The notes beneath the pieces are model-generated. The model was not told the origin of the DNA and did no database searches. It worked only from the letters and a program-made list of their open reading frames with translations. Position numbers and translations under genes: made by a program. Below are positions 36,601 to 48,600 of a DNA stretch of 64,000 bases, one piece after another (position 1 is the stretch's first letter; the number at the start of each line of letters is the position of its first letter). This DNA comes from Effrenium voratum. Taxonomy: Eukaryota; Sar; Dinophyceae; Suessiales; Symbiodiniaceae. The stretch is taken from contig CAUJNA010001646.1 of assembly GCA_963377175.1 (NCBI GenBank), positions 883,594-947,593 on the forward strand, given 5' to 3'.

Positions 36601-39600
36601 GAGCCTGGCACCGCGTGCGCCATAAGTTAGGAGGGCTTAAGGTGCTGCCTTCTCCCGAAAGGGTTCTGTGGTACTCAACAAATAAGAGAAGCTGGTTGTT
36701 GTCCATTAGTTGGCCTCTTTTTCACCTCTGAACTTTAGTTTGATTTCTTGTTTTCCCCTCCCCCCCTTGTTGAACTCGTTTGCTTTCTTGTTTTCCCCTG
36801 CCGCCTCATAGAACTCTTGTAATTTCTCATTGGCCCTTGCCCCCTTCGTTGACCTCTTTGTCCGCGTCTTGAACTCTGGTTGACCCCCTGTTGCCCCTTT
36901 GTTGGACTCTTGCTGAACTCTTGTTGACCCCTTTGTTGCACTCTTCTTGGCCCCCGTTGCTTTCTTGTTGACCTCTTGCCCACCCCGTGGTTGAGTACTT
37001 TGGCCCTTGGGGTCAGATGGCCCCCTGAATGAGTCAGGTCTCAGGTCTTCGTGCGTTCGTTTGATGACGCTTGCTTGTGCAAAGCTTATTGCTTCTGCTT
37101 TGTGTCCGGCAATAATCATCATTGACAGTCTCACTCACGCAAGTACCAGTGATTTCATGAGTTCTCAATCCATATCTTCCAGTTGCTTCAGAATATGCGT
37201 CATTACTGGGAGTATCTGGCCATTTTTTTGCTCCAGGGGGCGAAAAAGGCAAATGGACGCCATGTCGCTGCGTGTCCGAGAAAAGTCGTCAGCCGCCGAG
37301 GTACTGCAAAGCGTACACCTCAGTGCAGACGGTGGATGCAGCCCTCTACACCGCTCTCACCACCGCAGCGGGGGCCTCGGAGCGGAAGCCGGGCAGAAGG
37401 CTGGAGGAACTGGTGCCATCAGAAGACCTCGGACCAGGTGTGTAGAAATAAACGTACATGGACCATTTGGAGCATTTGGAGGGTTTGTGGGTAAGCTTTA
37501 TATCGAGTAGAAGCGGAACCATGTCCAGGGTTTGGTTTATATTGTTACATCCCTTTCAATGCTTCGTGTCTATACCTCACATGCTGTTGCTCGCTCAGCC
37601 GCTCTACAAGAACACCATCACCAACTGGCTGCTTGGCTGGCAATATCGTGGCACAGGGCTATTTGTTGATCGCAAGCATGTGGCCATGCATGGTGCAAAC
37701 ACCTGGACGTTTGCATGACTGCTGGCTTCAACCGTATCACCCACTCAGGAACAACATCTACAAGAACTTCGACATCACCGTGTCAGGGCTGACCATGGAG
37801 ACGAAGTGCCCCACCGCAGACTATCAGATGCGGTGTGCAAGCCTTCCACAGGGGCATTCAGGGACGACGATATGAAATGTTTAAACATTGTACTCCCGAT
37901 ATACATCATTTAGTCACGGTTGATCGCAAGGCTTCGGGTTTGTGACCTTACCCATGCTTGGGGTTGGCAAACTCATGTCATTTACTCTTAATATTGAACC
38001 TTCCAACTCCCAGTCCATCTCATACATGAACAACGGTGCATACTCACATGTGGTGAAGCCAACAACATTGGGTGTTGCCAAACTGCCAGAAGAAGGTGGA
38101 GGGGTGCTTACTGAATGCCATCAATTTCTGGTGAAACATGGGAGGCATTTGTCCGTGTATTGAAGAAGCCATAATGAGCTAAGCATTTAGCTCAAGCCCA
38201 TTTTCGGTTTCTTGGGTTTCCTGACGTGTTTGTTTTTGTCGTGAGCCGAACAAATCCAGGTCCGGGGAATCTCTTGCCTTAGAGGTAAACATATTCAGGG
38301 GACCCTAAGACAGATTGTTTTTGTTGTTTGTGTCTTTTTACATAGGGGGTCCGACCACTTGCACCAAAGAGTCATGCGTACAGCATCTTTATTTCTTTGA
38401 ATGTCGCCCATGGCTTGTTCTGCACATGATTTACCCCTACAGAGATCATACTGAGAAAGGGAAGCAAAGGGAAGCCGATGCCATAGGAATTGGACCAAAA
38501 TCCTTTGACTTGCTGGTGCTTAGAAGGGAATGTGGGACTGAACCCAGGATTGCCTCGAAAGGAAACCACCAGTTGGATGGTGTTTTCGGTGGGTCATTCC
38601 ATTTCTACTTCCCTTCTCGCACCAGCCAGTGGTGATAATCCCGGAGGTACTACGTCTACTGCGCCGCGGAGGACGACGAGCTGGTGGAGGGGGCCACCAC
38701 CATCGACCCGGCGCCCACCCAGCGCCTCGGACTCGAAGAAATCGAGTTGCGGGACAGAGATCCGTTTTTTGGTGAGCCAAGGGCAAGGGTTTCAAGGGGG
38801 TCAAGGGGTGGATTCCTGGAAGTCAATGTGCCTTTTTGATATCAAACAGTTTATCCAACCACCTGGGGTGCGGGATTTTTGGGATGCCTTTTTTCTTGGT
38901 GGCCGTGGTGGCCCCCAGCCATCCGGTTCCTTATTTCTTTGGCATTTTAGTGTTTAGTGGTTGGATTTCCATTTGGCCCACAAGAAGTTAAACTTTTAGC
39001 GAGGGATCTGAGGACAGCCCAGTTTTGTGAACCAAGGGCAGGGGTGTCAAGGGGTTGATCCAACCACTTGGGGTGTGGGAATCCTGGGATCACTCGGAGT
39101 TTATCCAACCATTGCCGTGATACGTTTGGGAATCTCCGAACGTCTTCGGGAAGCCGATTTTTCGTTGCATCACAGTCGACATGTCCCACAGCCCTGGCCA
39201 AAGGGGATGACTGAACCAACAAAAGGGGGGGAGCTTGTGCCATCTGGATTGCCCAACTGGCCTTAGCCCTGGTCATCCAGATCCGCCTCAGAGCAATAAT
39301 GGCAATTTGGTTCTTGAGAGCAGGACGCGCCACAGCCTTGGCAATCCCTCCAAGTGACATGTCGGTATAACTATCTCATTACAGCGTTTGCCATGACCTT
39401 CCTTTGCCCTGCTTTGTGGAATCTTGCGAACCAATGTGCAGATGTTTCCCTTCATGTTGCAAGGGCATAAATAGCTACTCAGTGTATGTCTACAATCTGG
39501 ACTAAAGTTAGTCTTAGAGCAATGTTTGGGTTGCGTAGGTTATAAGGATTACCATATTATAAGGGTGCCATGAATACTCTTGTATAAATCACCCCCAGCC

Positions 39601-42600
39601 ACCAGCAGGCATGGAATGGGAACCCTCCTGCATATTCAGACGGCTCGACCGATCCGTCGGGCAAGAACGAATCGAAGGGCTTTGCAGGATATGTCTTAGG
39701 GCAATCATGTCAGTTACTTCGCTCCTCATGTTATTCAACCTCAACAACGGTTGAACTGCCCAAGGGTAAACTGAAGTAGATTTGAATGCCTCTTGGCCTT
39801 CTCTTGAAGAAACAAACGCCTATTGGTCACCCTTTCAGGAGGGTCCATGGTCTGGTGGGTTTGGCATCATTTGCCAAGCCCACTATGATGTCCTCTTCCT
39901 GAAAAAAGAAACGGCTGAAGGAGACCCTCTGATTTTGATAATGTTCCCTTAGAGGGTATTTGGATATGAGTCAAAATTCAACCACCTGAAATCAGGGTCG
40001 CATTAAACAAAAAAACAGGGAAACCCATGTTAGGGTTGCCCAATTTTGACCCACAGCCATCTGATGTTTTTTGTTCAGCGGTACCAAAGCAATGGCAACT
40101 GAGTCTTTTTTGGAGGCGCCGGCGGCGGAAGTGACTTTTTGTACCGACCGCTGCCGGGGTCTTGTAAGGGATGGTAATTAGGACGTATCATGGGCACAGC
40201 CGGTATGGGCTGATTGGAAGATAGGCATGAATCCTTCTAGGCCTTTGTCTTGCAAAACCGGTACACCAGAATCGTACTTTTTGAATTCATGGCTATGGCC
40301 ATTTGACACGAGTTCCGGGATTGGCGCCATGTGTCACATCCACTCAACTGCCTGAAATTAAATGTGGGGATGCGTCAAATTGTGAGAGACCCCTTCGAAT
40401 GTCAACAATTGCACGTTCATTTCAAGCCTTCAGGGTAAATACCAGGCGCTGTGAGTATTGATGTGGAACACCTTCAAACATTCCAAAGGCTCTTTGTGTA
40501 TCTCTGATATCCACCAAAGGATGCAATTGAGATTCAATTCAAAACCGCAAGCGAGCTAGATCCCCGCAAAGGATCTCCGGTGCCTGAGTTGCCTGAGTTG
40601 TTGCGGCTGCGGCTTTGGCTCAAGAGAGGGCCCGGCCACCCGCAACCTTTCATCACTGGAACAGCAAAACGGGGTCCGGTCATGGTTTTCAGGGTTGATG
40701 TTCCAAACAAGTGTACGTAAACCAACGATGGGCCCTCGTAAATTGCATGATCTTGCTGGTTTCTTGGTTGCGATACGTCGAGCAAGACCTTCGCGGGGTC
40801 CCACCAATATCTCCATCACCTTGGCACACAGCTTTGCAAAGTCCGGCCAGAGGTTCCTGCTGGCTCCGATTTGCTTCAGACACCAAGGCCCTAACTTGTT
40901 TGGTTTCCCATGGCATCATGGGTTTGCATGTGTAGTGGCCCCAAAAAGTTGAGCTTTTACTTCTGGGCCCTTTTGGCTGAGCAAACCAAAACGGCTTGGC
41001 AGAGGTTCACCGGCGCCATGAAAGTGGCGGTGCCATGAAGGTGGAGGTTGCTTTGCCCAGCGGGCGCAACGCTTCACTGAGTCTGGCGCCAGAGGCCGGG
41101 TGGCCACAAAGAGTCACTGCCACTTCAAAAGGGACCCGAAAAGGGATCGAGGGCGCACTGAATCAGGTAGGGGTGGGCTTCGCCCCCCTTGCTTCCAACC
41201 AACGTAAACAAAACTCCCAGGTCCCTGGATCGCCAGATGCTGTTTTTTTTCTATCCACGTGACCCCAACAATCAGCAACAGTGATCGTTTTGTTTCAACA
41301 CATTCCTTTTGGTTTGCCGTTCACGTGGACCAACTCATTTCGGCGCTCCGGAGGCGCAGGTCAGCGAGCTCCGGGACCTAGCGGAGGCGGCCTTGGGGCG
41401 CCGCTTCCTGCAGCTCGCCTTCCGGGGGGAAGCGCTGGAGCTGGCGAAGACGCTCGCCCAGGTGGGGTGGATATCCCACTCCATTCCTGGGAGTTGGATT
41501 TGGGGGAACCAACCCCGAACCGCAATTTTGTATAGGTCCCAGGATTTGCCCAAAACTGCATGATTTGCCAATCTGAAGATGTGGACATTGCTTCTGCTCG
41601 GGCTTTTTGGGGCATGCAGCGTGGTTTACGCTGTACCAAGGAAAGTCCCGTTAAAGTGATAGGGACGGGGATCAAGCACTTTGGTATCTCGAGCTCAGAA
41701 CGGGGGCCCATTGTCCACAACATGGCCTCCCTCCACCAACTGGGTCTTCTCCGATATGAATTTATGTTCTTTTGTTTAAACAAACACATGCATTTTCTGG
41801 TTGACTACATATTATGACACTCAGAATAGGTTGAGTGTCATGTGTCCTGGGGTCGGGCACGCAACATCGAACCTCACCGGGGTCTCCTGGTTTGGACATT
41901 TGCCTCCGAAAGGGCCATTTCTTTGGTGGGAAGGCACCAGAGTTGGGCTGAGTTCCCTTGAAAGTGGACCAGGAACCGTGGAACCCCAAGAATGGCGGCG
42001 TTTTGCTGTGGTTCCAGTTTGAAACCGTACCAACACGCACAACCACACACAACCACACACAAAGACACTATATCCCCACCCTACCCCACCCACCCGACCC
42101 CACCCAGCAACCTGAGAGCTTCCGCTGTAGGTGGGCGTGGGAGATGGGGACACCGTGGATGCCATCGCTCAGCGCGTAGAGCTGGCGACCACGGGACTCG
42201 CCTGCGCGCTTTATGTGAAGGGCACGGGTGTGGTGACCTGGGGCGATCCCAGGCCCGATTTGGGCGGGCGGAGGGTTTTTCCCACTCGCGAGGGGGGTTG
42301 TACCTATAGGTGTCCTTTTTAGTTTTCGTTGAGTAGAAATAGATGCGTTCCACTTCTACCATTTCCCGAAAGAAACTAAACATGGCAGGTTTCCTGGTTT
42401 CGTCCAATCGAAGTCATAAAAACCAGGCGGGTTGTACGTACCATGTACCATTGCTTCAAGAATCATGGAACTGGACAAGGGGCCAAATTCTAGAGTTCCA
42501 ACTTCCGAATCAAAGGCCAGGGACGCTGATCCAAAGCCTGAGGTATGGAGCAGACAGCCGACCGGTGCAAGAGCAGCTGAGACGAGTGCAACGGATTCAG

Positions 42601-45600
42601 GCTGGATTGTTCAAAATCAACCGACGAGATCCTCATGCCAGAAGGTAGTAGTTTCTCTTGTAGTCCCACCACTTGGGATTGAAAAAAAAAAACCCGTGCA
42701 TTTGACCAGTTCAGGCGAGCACTCAGGCGTTTGCCGCCATCCTGGATGATGACTCGGTGGTGACTTGGGGCAGTCCAGAAGCTGGCGGTGATAGCAGGCA
42801 GGTGCTTGAACAGCTCACACAAGTCCGGCAGATCCAAGCAACCTCCTCGGCTTTTGCTGCCATCCTTTTGGATGCCAGTGTGGTGACTTGGGGAGATCCC
42901 TATTACGGCGGTAGTAGTCGGCATTTGCAAGAGCAGCTGGTCAATGTGTGTCAGATCCAAGCAACATACTGTGCCTTCGCTGCTCTCCGGAGCGATGGCT
43001 CAGTTGTGACTTGGGGGGATCCAGGATATGGTGGTGACAGTTGGGAGGTGCAAGCGCAGCTCTGCCAGGTGCGACAAATTTCAGCCACGCAAACGGCGTT
43101 TGCCGCCATTCTGCATGACGGCACTGTGGTGACTTGGGGAAAATCAGAGTCTGGGGGTGACAGCAGCCAAGTTCGGCAGCAGCTGACACAGGTCTGCGCA
43201 ATCCACGCAACCCGCACGGCCTTTGCCGCCATCCGGGAGAATGGCACGGTGGTGACATGGGGGCATCCGCAAAACGGGGGCGACAGTGAGTTGGTGCAAG
43301 ATCAGTTGCGGCTCGTCCAGCAGATCCAAGCGACGGACAAAGCATTTGCCGCCATCCTGGCAGATGCTTCAGTGGTGACTTGGGGTGATGCGCACCTTGG
43401 GGGCGACAGCAGCCATGTGCAGCTGGCACATGTTCGGCAGCTCGTATCCACCTGGGGCGCTTTTGCAGCTCTACTGGACGGCGGCCATGTGGTGACTTGG
43501 GGCCGTGCCGACTGTGGCGGCGCCAGATGTGAACTCAGCGCCGTGGAGATCACAGCTGCAGCTGCTGCCGGCGCTTTTCTGGCCATTCTGGAGAATGGGG
43601 ACATGGTGGTTTGGGGCAAGCACCCCTGTGGCGCAGACATCCGCCAGATGCAGGAGGAGGTGTCCAGATTTGCCAAGACAACTCAGGCCCCGGTTTAAAG
43701 AGGAGTGTTTTGGCCGTAAGGCGGATTGGCATCCTCAGCGGGCCAAAAGGTCGGCTTCAGCTGAACGCCTGATGGGCAAAGTACACTAACCCCCAGCTTC
43801 ATGAACCAAAACTTGGCTCCCAGACATCCCCTTAGCTTTTTAGTTTGTTAGTCTTTGGTGGGGTTTTCCATTGAGCCATTTGGCCTCCAAACCGCCAAAC
43901 CAAACCACCATCTAGGGGAAAGGTGGTGACTATTAGTACCAAATAGTACATTGCATGCCCCTGCCATATTCCAAGTAAACCAACTCCACGGGAATTGGTA
44001 GAGAATAAGTTGGACACCCTGTGGCACTAAAAATTCAACTTTTAGAGGGGGATCTGAGGACAGCTCAGTAAAGTAAAGCCTAGGTGAACAGTTGAATAAC
44101 TCTTTGAGGACCAATTGAAATGAAGATGTTTTAGAGTGGAGCCTACTCTCCGATGCTCCAAAGTTGGCATAGGTTTCGTGTATCCAGCGCATGGCTCGTT
44201 TGGGAGGGACATTTGGGGACCTAAATGTCGCGCGTTAACTTGGGAGCACTCACTTTCGAATGGACCAGTCCAATTGCTGCGTTGGCCAGCGCAACCAGCT
44301 TTTCGAAAAACACATGAAAGATTTAGGTCCAGAGTTGTCAATTACTGGCCCCGTCATTTTGCCAGTTACAAAGCTAGCCCCAATCAATGTACCCTTCCGC
44401 ATACCATTGATACATGTTTTGTGGGCACAAAGGAGATACGCTGTATGGAGGGACCCGTTTTTTTTTTTTTTGCCAGGGCCGGGGCCCTCCAGCTTTTTTT
44501 TCTGAAGACATGGGGTCCTGATATGAGGAACAACGAAGCCACGCCTGTGCTGGTGGAGTCATCAGGCACGGAGCCTCGAGGATCAGGCACTTGGCTTGGC
44601 CCCTCTGATCTTGGAGCACCTTTCATGTTGATGCTTTGGATCCTTGAACTGGAACAAAACAAAAGATACTGGGTTGTGACCCAATGAGAACGCGGTGAGA
44701 CAGGGCGTTTTTTTTTTTTTTTTGCCAATGCCTTAAACTCGTTTGACGTAGGCAAGTAGGACTTGGATTTAGTCAAGGTATATGTCATAGATCCGATGCC
44801 TAGAGTTTGCAAGCTGATTAGAGTTGCAGCACGCACAAGGCCATTTTCCAAGGTTCAACCGCAACAAATGGTCCATAGCCTTTCGGTCGCTGTCACTTGC
44901 GATTGATCGCTAGGCATGTGTGATGTTGACCACTGCAAGTTGAATCGATCGACCCTCACCCCTCAGCCTTGCAAGGCTTGGGCCTCATTCAGACTTAGGC
45001 TTTCCTTGTGCTTGCGGCACATGGACATGATTCAGTCCTGCTCAGTGCTATCCTAATGCTAGAATGTAATTGACGGTTCCCGGTAAGAACAAAAGAAACC
45101 ATGGTTCATACAAGGCCTTTTAATTGCAATATAGGGAACTTAAAGAACATGTTTTCTGAGTTCTTTTCATAACCCGTTTAAAGCAGCTTCTCAGAACCTA
45201 GCCTGGCCACTTGGGGGGGGAGCCCTTGCTTCTTACCCCATGTATACTACGCGCAGCAACATGCAAACCGGAAGACTGCAACACATCGTCTAGGGATGCA
45301 ACCTAGTTTGGGGTTGCGTTTTTTTAAAGGGAGACGGAACAAACTACCACCCACCCCCCAATTTGCCCTGCGCTTCTGAAAACAAAAGTCACCCCTTTTA
45401 AAGATGGAGAAAACTGAGCATTCTATTGGCCTTATAGTTTTGAGGCACAAACTGTTTGGTCCTTTTGGATGGAGAAACTCAAACATAAACCCTTTGCTGG
45501 GGTCCTTCATTCTTGAGCCACGACATGGATGGAGCGATCATCCAAACGGCAGGGCGCTTCACACTGGACCTCACGCCGCCCATCATCACGGTGGTCTCCA

Positions 45601-48600
45601 TCGCTTCCTACAGCGAGTCCACGTTTCTTGGCCTTAAGCGGAGCCCATCTTCAAAGGCCCAAAATGGGGATTACATTGGTGCTCTTTGTTCTCTTTCGGG
45701 TTTCTCTGGAGAATCATCTCAAAACGTGGCGCCCTTTCCCATGGCTGGAAACCCGAGGTGTCAGATCAATTCTTCACGAAGAGACACCAGATCAATTCCC
45801 GAAACGAGGTTAGAACATCTCCCGGTCCACCAAAGGATGGGACCAAACAGCAAGCTGCTTTGAGGTCTGTTAGAACCTCTCCCCAGTGCAAGGTCATTGT
45901 GGTCCCAATACGGCTGGCAAGTTTCCCCAGTTGTACTCCGTTTGGTGTGTTTGTCCTGCACCATCCAAGGGCTTCAAGGGTTGCCTAATGTCGGCAATAT
46001 TTCGGGGCAGTGCAGTGGCTGATGCAACTGGCCACATTGCAGTCCCTATGAGTTTCGGATTCCACTTCAAGGAGCTCGCTGCTTTTGCAGCAAGGGTGTT
46101 GCAGCCAGGTGCTTCGAACCAGCTCCCATTCTTTGGGGCCTAACTTGTGTCGACCTTGCGAGGGACCTTCGTGGCCTTGGGCTCGATGATTTCTTCTTGT
46201 TTCAGGGTCGTGAACGGCCCCCCATGCTGTCTTCACATTGGTCGAGGTGTTTGTTGCAATGGACCGTTCGGGTCCTGTTTCAGAAGACATCGCCAAGTCA
46301 TGGGACCCGCATTCTGGACAACGAGCCTACTGATGGCCGGGGTAGAACGAGCTCCATGAAGTGCCTGTTTCGTCTTAGCATGGTAAATCGGCCCAGATCT
46401 TTTGACCCACCTTTGGCCAGTTGGGTTTTGGACATGGGCACTCCGGGCGAACAAAAAACACAATTCGGTTCCTTAGGGCGACCGTCACGCTGCAGCTGGA
46501 CGAGCCTTTCCGGCCATTTGGAGCGGCCGGTTCTTGGGGAAGCGGTTCAACAGGGCACCGGCACCCTTCAAATGCCTTTGGCTTGATGGGTTCTCACCAA
46601 CGTGGTGAACCCCAAAAATGCCAAAACAGATTCCGTGTTTCCCTCCAGGGTCACCGAGCAACTGGGGTGAAGGTTGGGCTTATGACTTATGACTAGCCTT
46701 CGCGCTGAAGGCTGGACAAGTTTGTCATCTCCGAAAGGGGAGAGAGCGAACCTGGTTGCAGCGTTTTTCACCGGCAAACCTCAAGAAGCTTTGTTCGGGC
46801 CCAAGCTTTGCGAATTAGCACATTGATTCATTTGCCACAGTCGGTATCCACCGTCATTTCCATGAACGGTAGACGCCAAACCAAACGCACTTTGATCCAA
46901 GCGCAAACGGCGGGTTGCCTTGCGGCTTTTCCCAAAACCTCTCAACCACAAAGGCAGTGTTTGACCATGTGAGCTCCGTCAAATTGAGGGACATTCACCT
47001 CGGTGATAGCGAAACCAATTTGAAGCAAACCATTGAGAGGTCTCCCTGGTGTTTCACACACCATTTGGGGTGTCCCCAAATTCAAGCCCTTTGACCCTAT
47101 TTGAGGTCTTTCAGGGTCATTTTGGCCTCATACTGTGGAAGGCACCACCTGAGAAACTCTGGAGTGATTCGATTCCCTGGCAACTACCAACAAACAATGG
47201 TTTCAACCATGGTTGCAATTTTGCGGCGCAAATGCATTTCGTTACTGGGGATCCTAGGGATGCCACACAAAGACATTGTATCATAGTGTTGTTCTTCTTT
47301 TTACTTTGTATTTTGTTTGTTTCTGTTTTTCAGAAAGAGACAAACAACAGACACACACATAAGAAACAAAATCTGTTCTTCGACCCCTCCATCTCCGAAT
47401 TTCGATCCGCCAGGCCGGGTACCGCTTGGTGCAGCGCCGTCAGGGACCAGTTCACGGCGCCCTCCATCAACCAGGTCCGAGTCGCCAAGCCGCCAGCTGG
47501 TGGCTTTGGGCGTTGCTTTGCATCACACTCGACGCACCCGTTGCTTTCCCCGGTTGCTGCTTTGGTGTTCAATTGATTTGCGCTTTCAAGTCCCAACAGG
47601 TCGTTTTTTGTTCATTTTTTCTCCAGGGGGACTAAGTCTGTCTTGGCAGGCAGGTACCTCTTCACGGCGGCGACCAACCAGCCTTGGTTTAAGATTGGTT
47701 TGGGGTTTGCGCTTCGGTCAATTCCATTTTCCCCAGCCCAGCGATTCCATGCAATGGGGGGGGTTAGTGGCTGGTTATCCACCATACTGGCATCAGATCA
47801 GATGGTCTTCGAATCGCCCAGCGATTTGTTTGTCTCATACTTGTTCGAAGCCATACTTGTAGGGAATTGTAGTCATTGAAGCCTAGTGACTACATCATGG
47901 GCCAGGACTTTCTCATTGCCTTCCCTTATAGATCTGAATTGGTATATGAGTCAACTTCAGAATTATCAAAGACCACTTTGTCAACGGCGTTTCATTCAAG
48001 ACTGTTTTTTTGCATTTTCCTTGGAGAACGATAGGGGGCTCACTAAAAACGATACCCCTCTGAACATGGTTTGTGAACATGATGCATTCATTCACGTCTC
48101 AAGTGTCATTCTGCTTGCAAGCAATGTGGAGCGTTGAGCGGCGTGAGCGGCTCACATGACTACCGCAAGGCAGAGAAGGCTATTGTGTGCTTGCTTGGCT
48201 CTAATAGCCTATGTGAAAGTTTTCCGCAACTTGACACACGCCCAGAACGATACCCCTGTCGATACCCCATCGATACCCGTGCAATGTCCCGGAGTTGCCA
48301 ATGTGAGGCCTAGTGCATTTGCTTACAAAAGACACGCACACATCCTTCAGCAGACATCCTTCAGCACACACAGAAAGGGCCCGCAATGGGGAAGAGCGCT
48401 TCGTTCGGTTACGATGCCAATGCTGTGTTTGCGTAGAAAGTTTGTTGGGCACGTTACAAATTCGCACGGCGCCACAGCGAGAGCGCTTGGGCACCCTGCA
48501 GAGGGTTCGTTGGGCACTTCTCAACTTCGCACGGCGTCACAGCGAGGGCGCTTTGACACGCGCAATCCTCGCAGAGGGTTCGTTGGGCACGTCACGAATT

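Noticed and set aside
38947..39360. Reverse frame of 137 codons
   Set aside because: Half of it is a family 2 MITE read backwards; the rest has no recognised domain.
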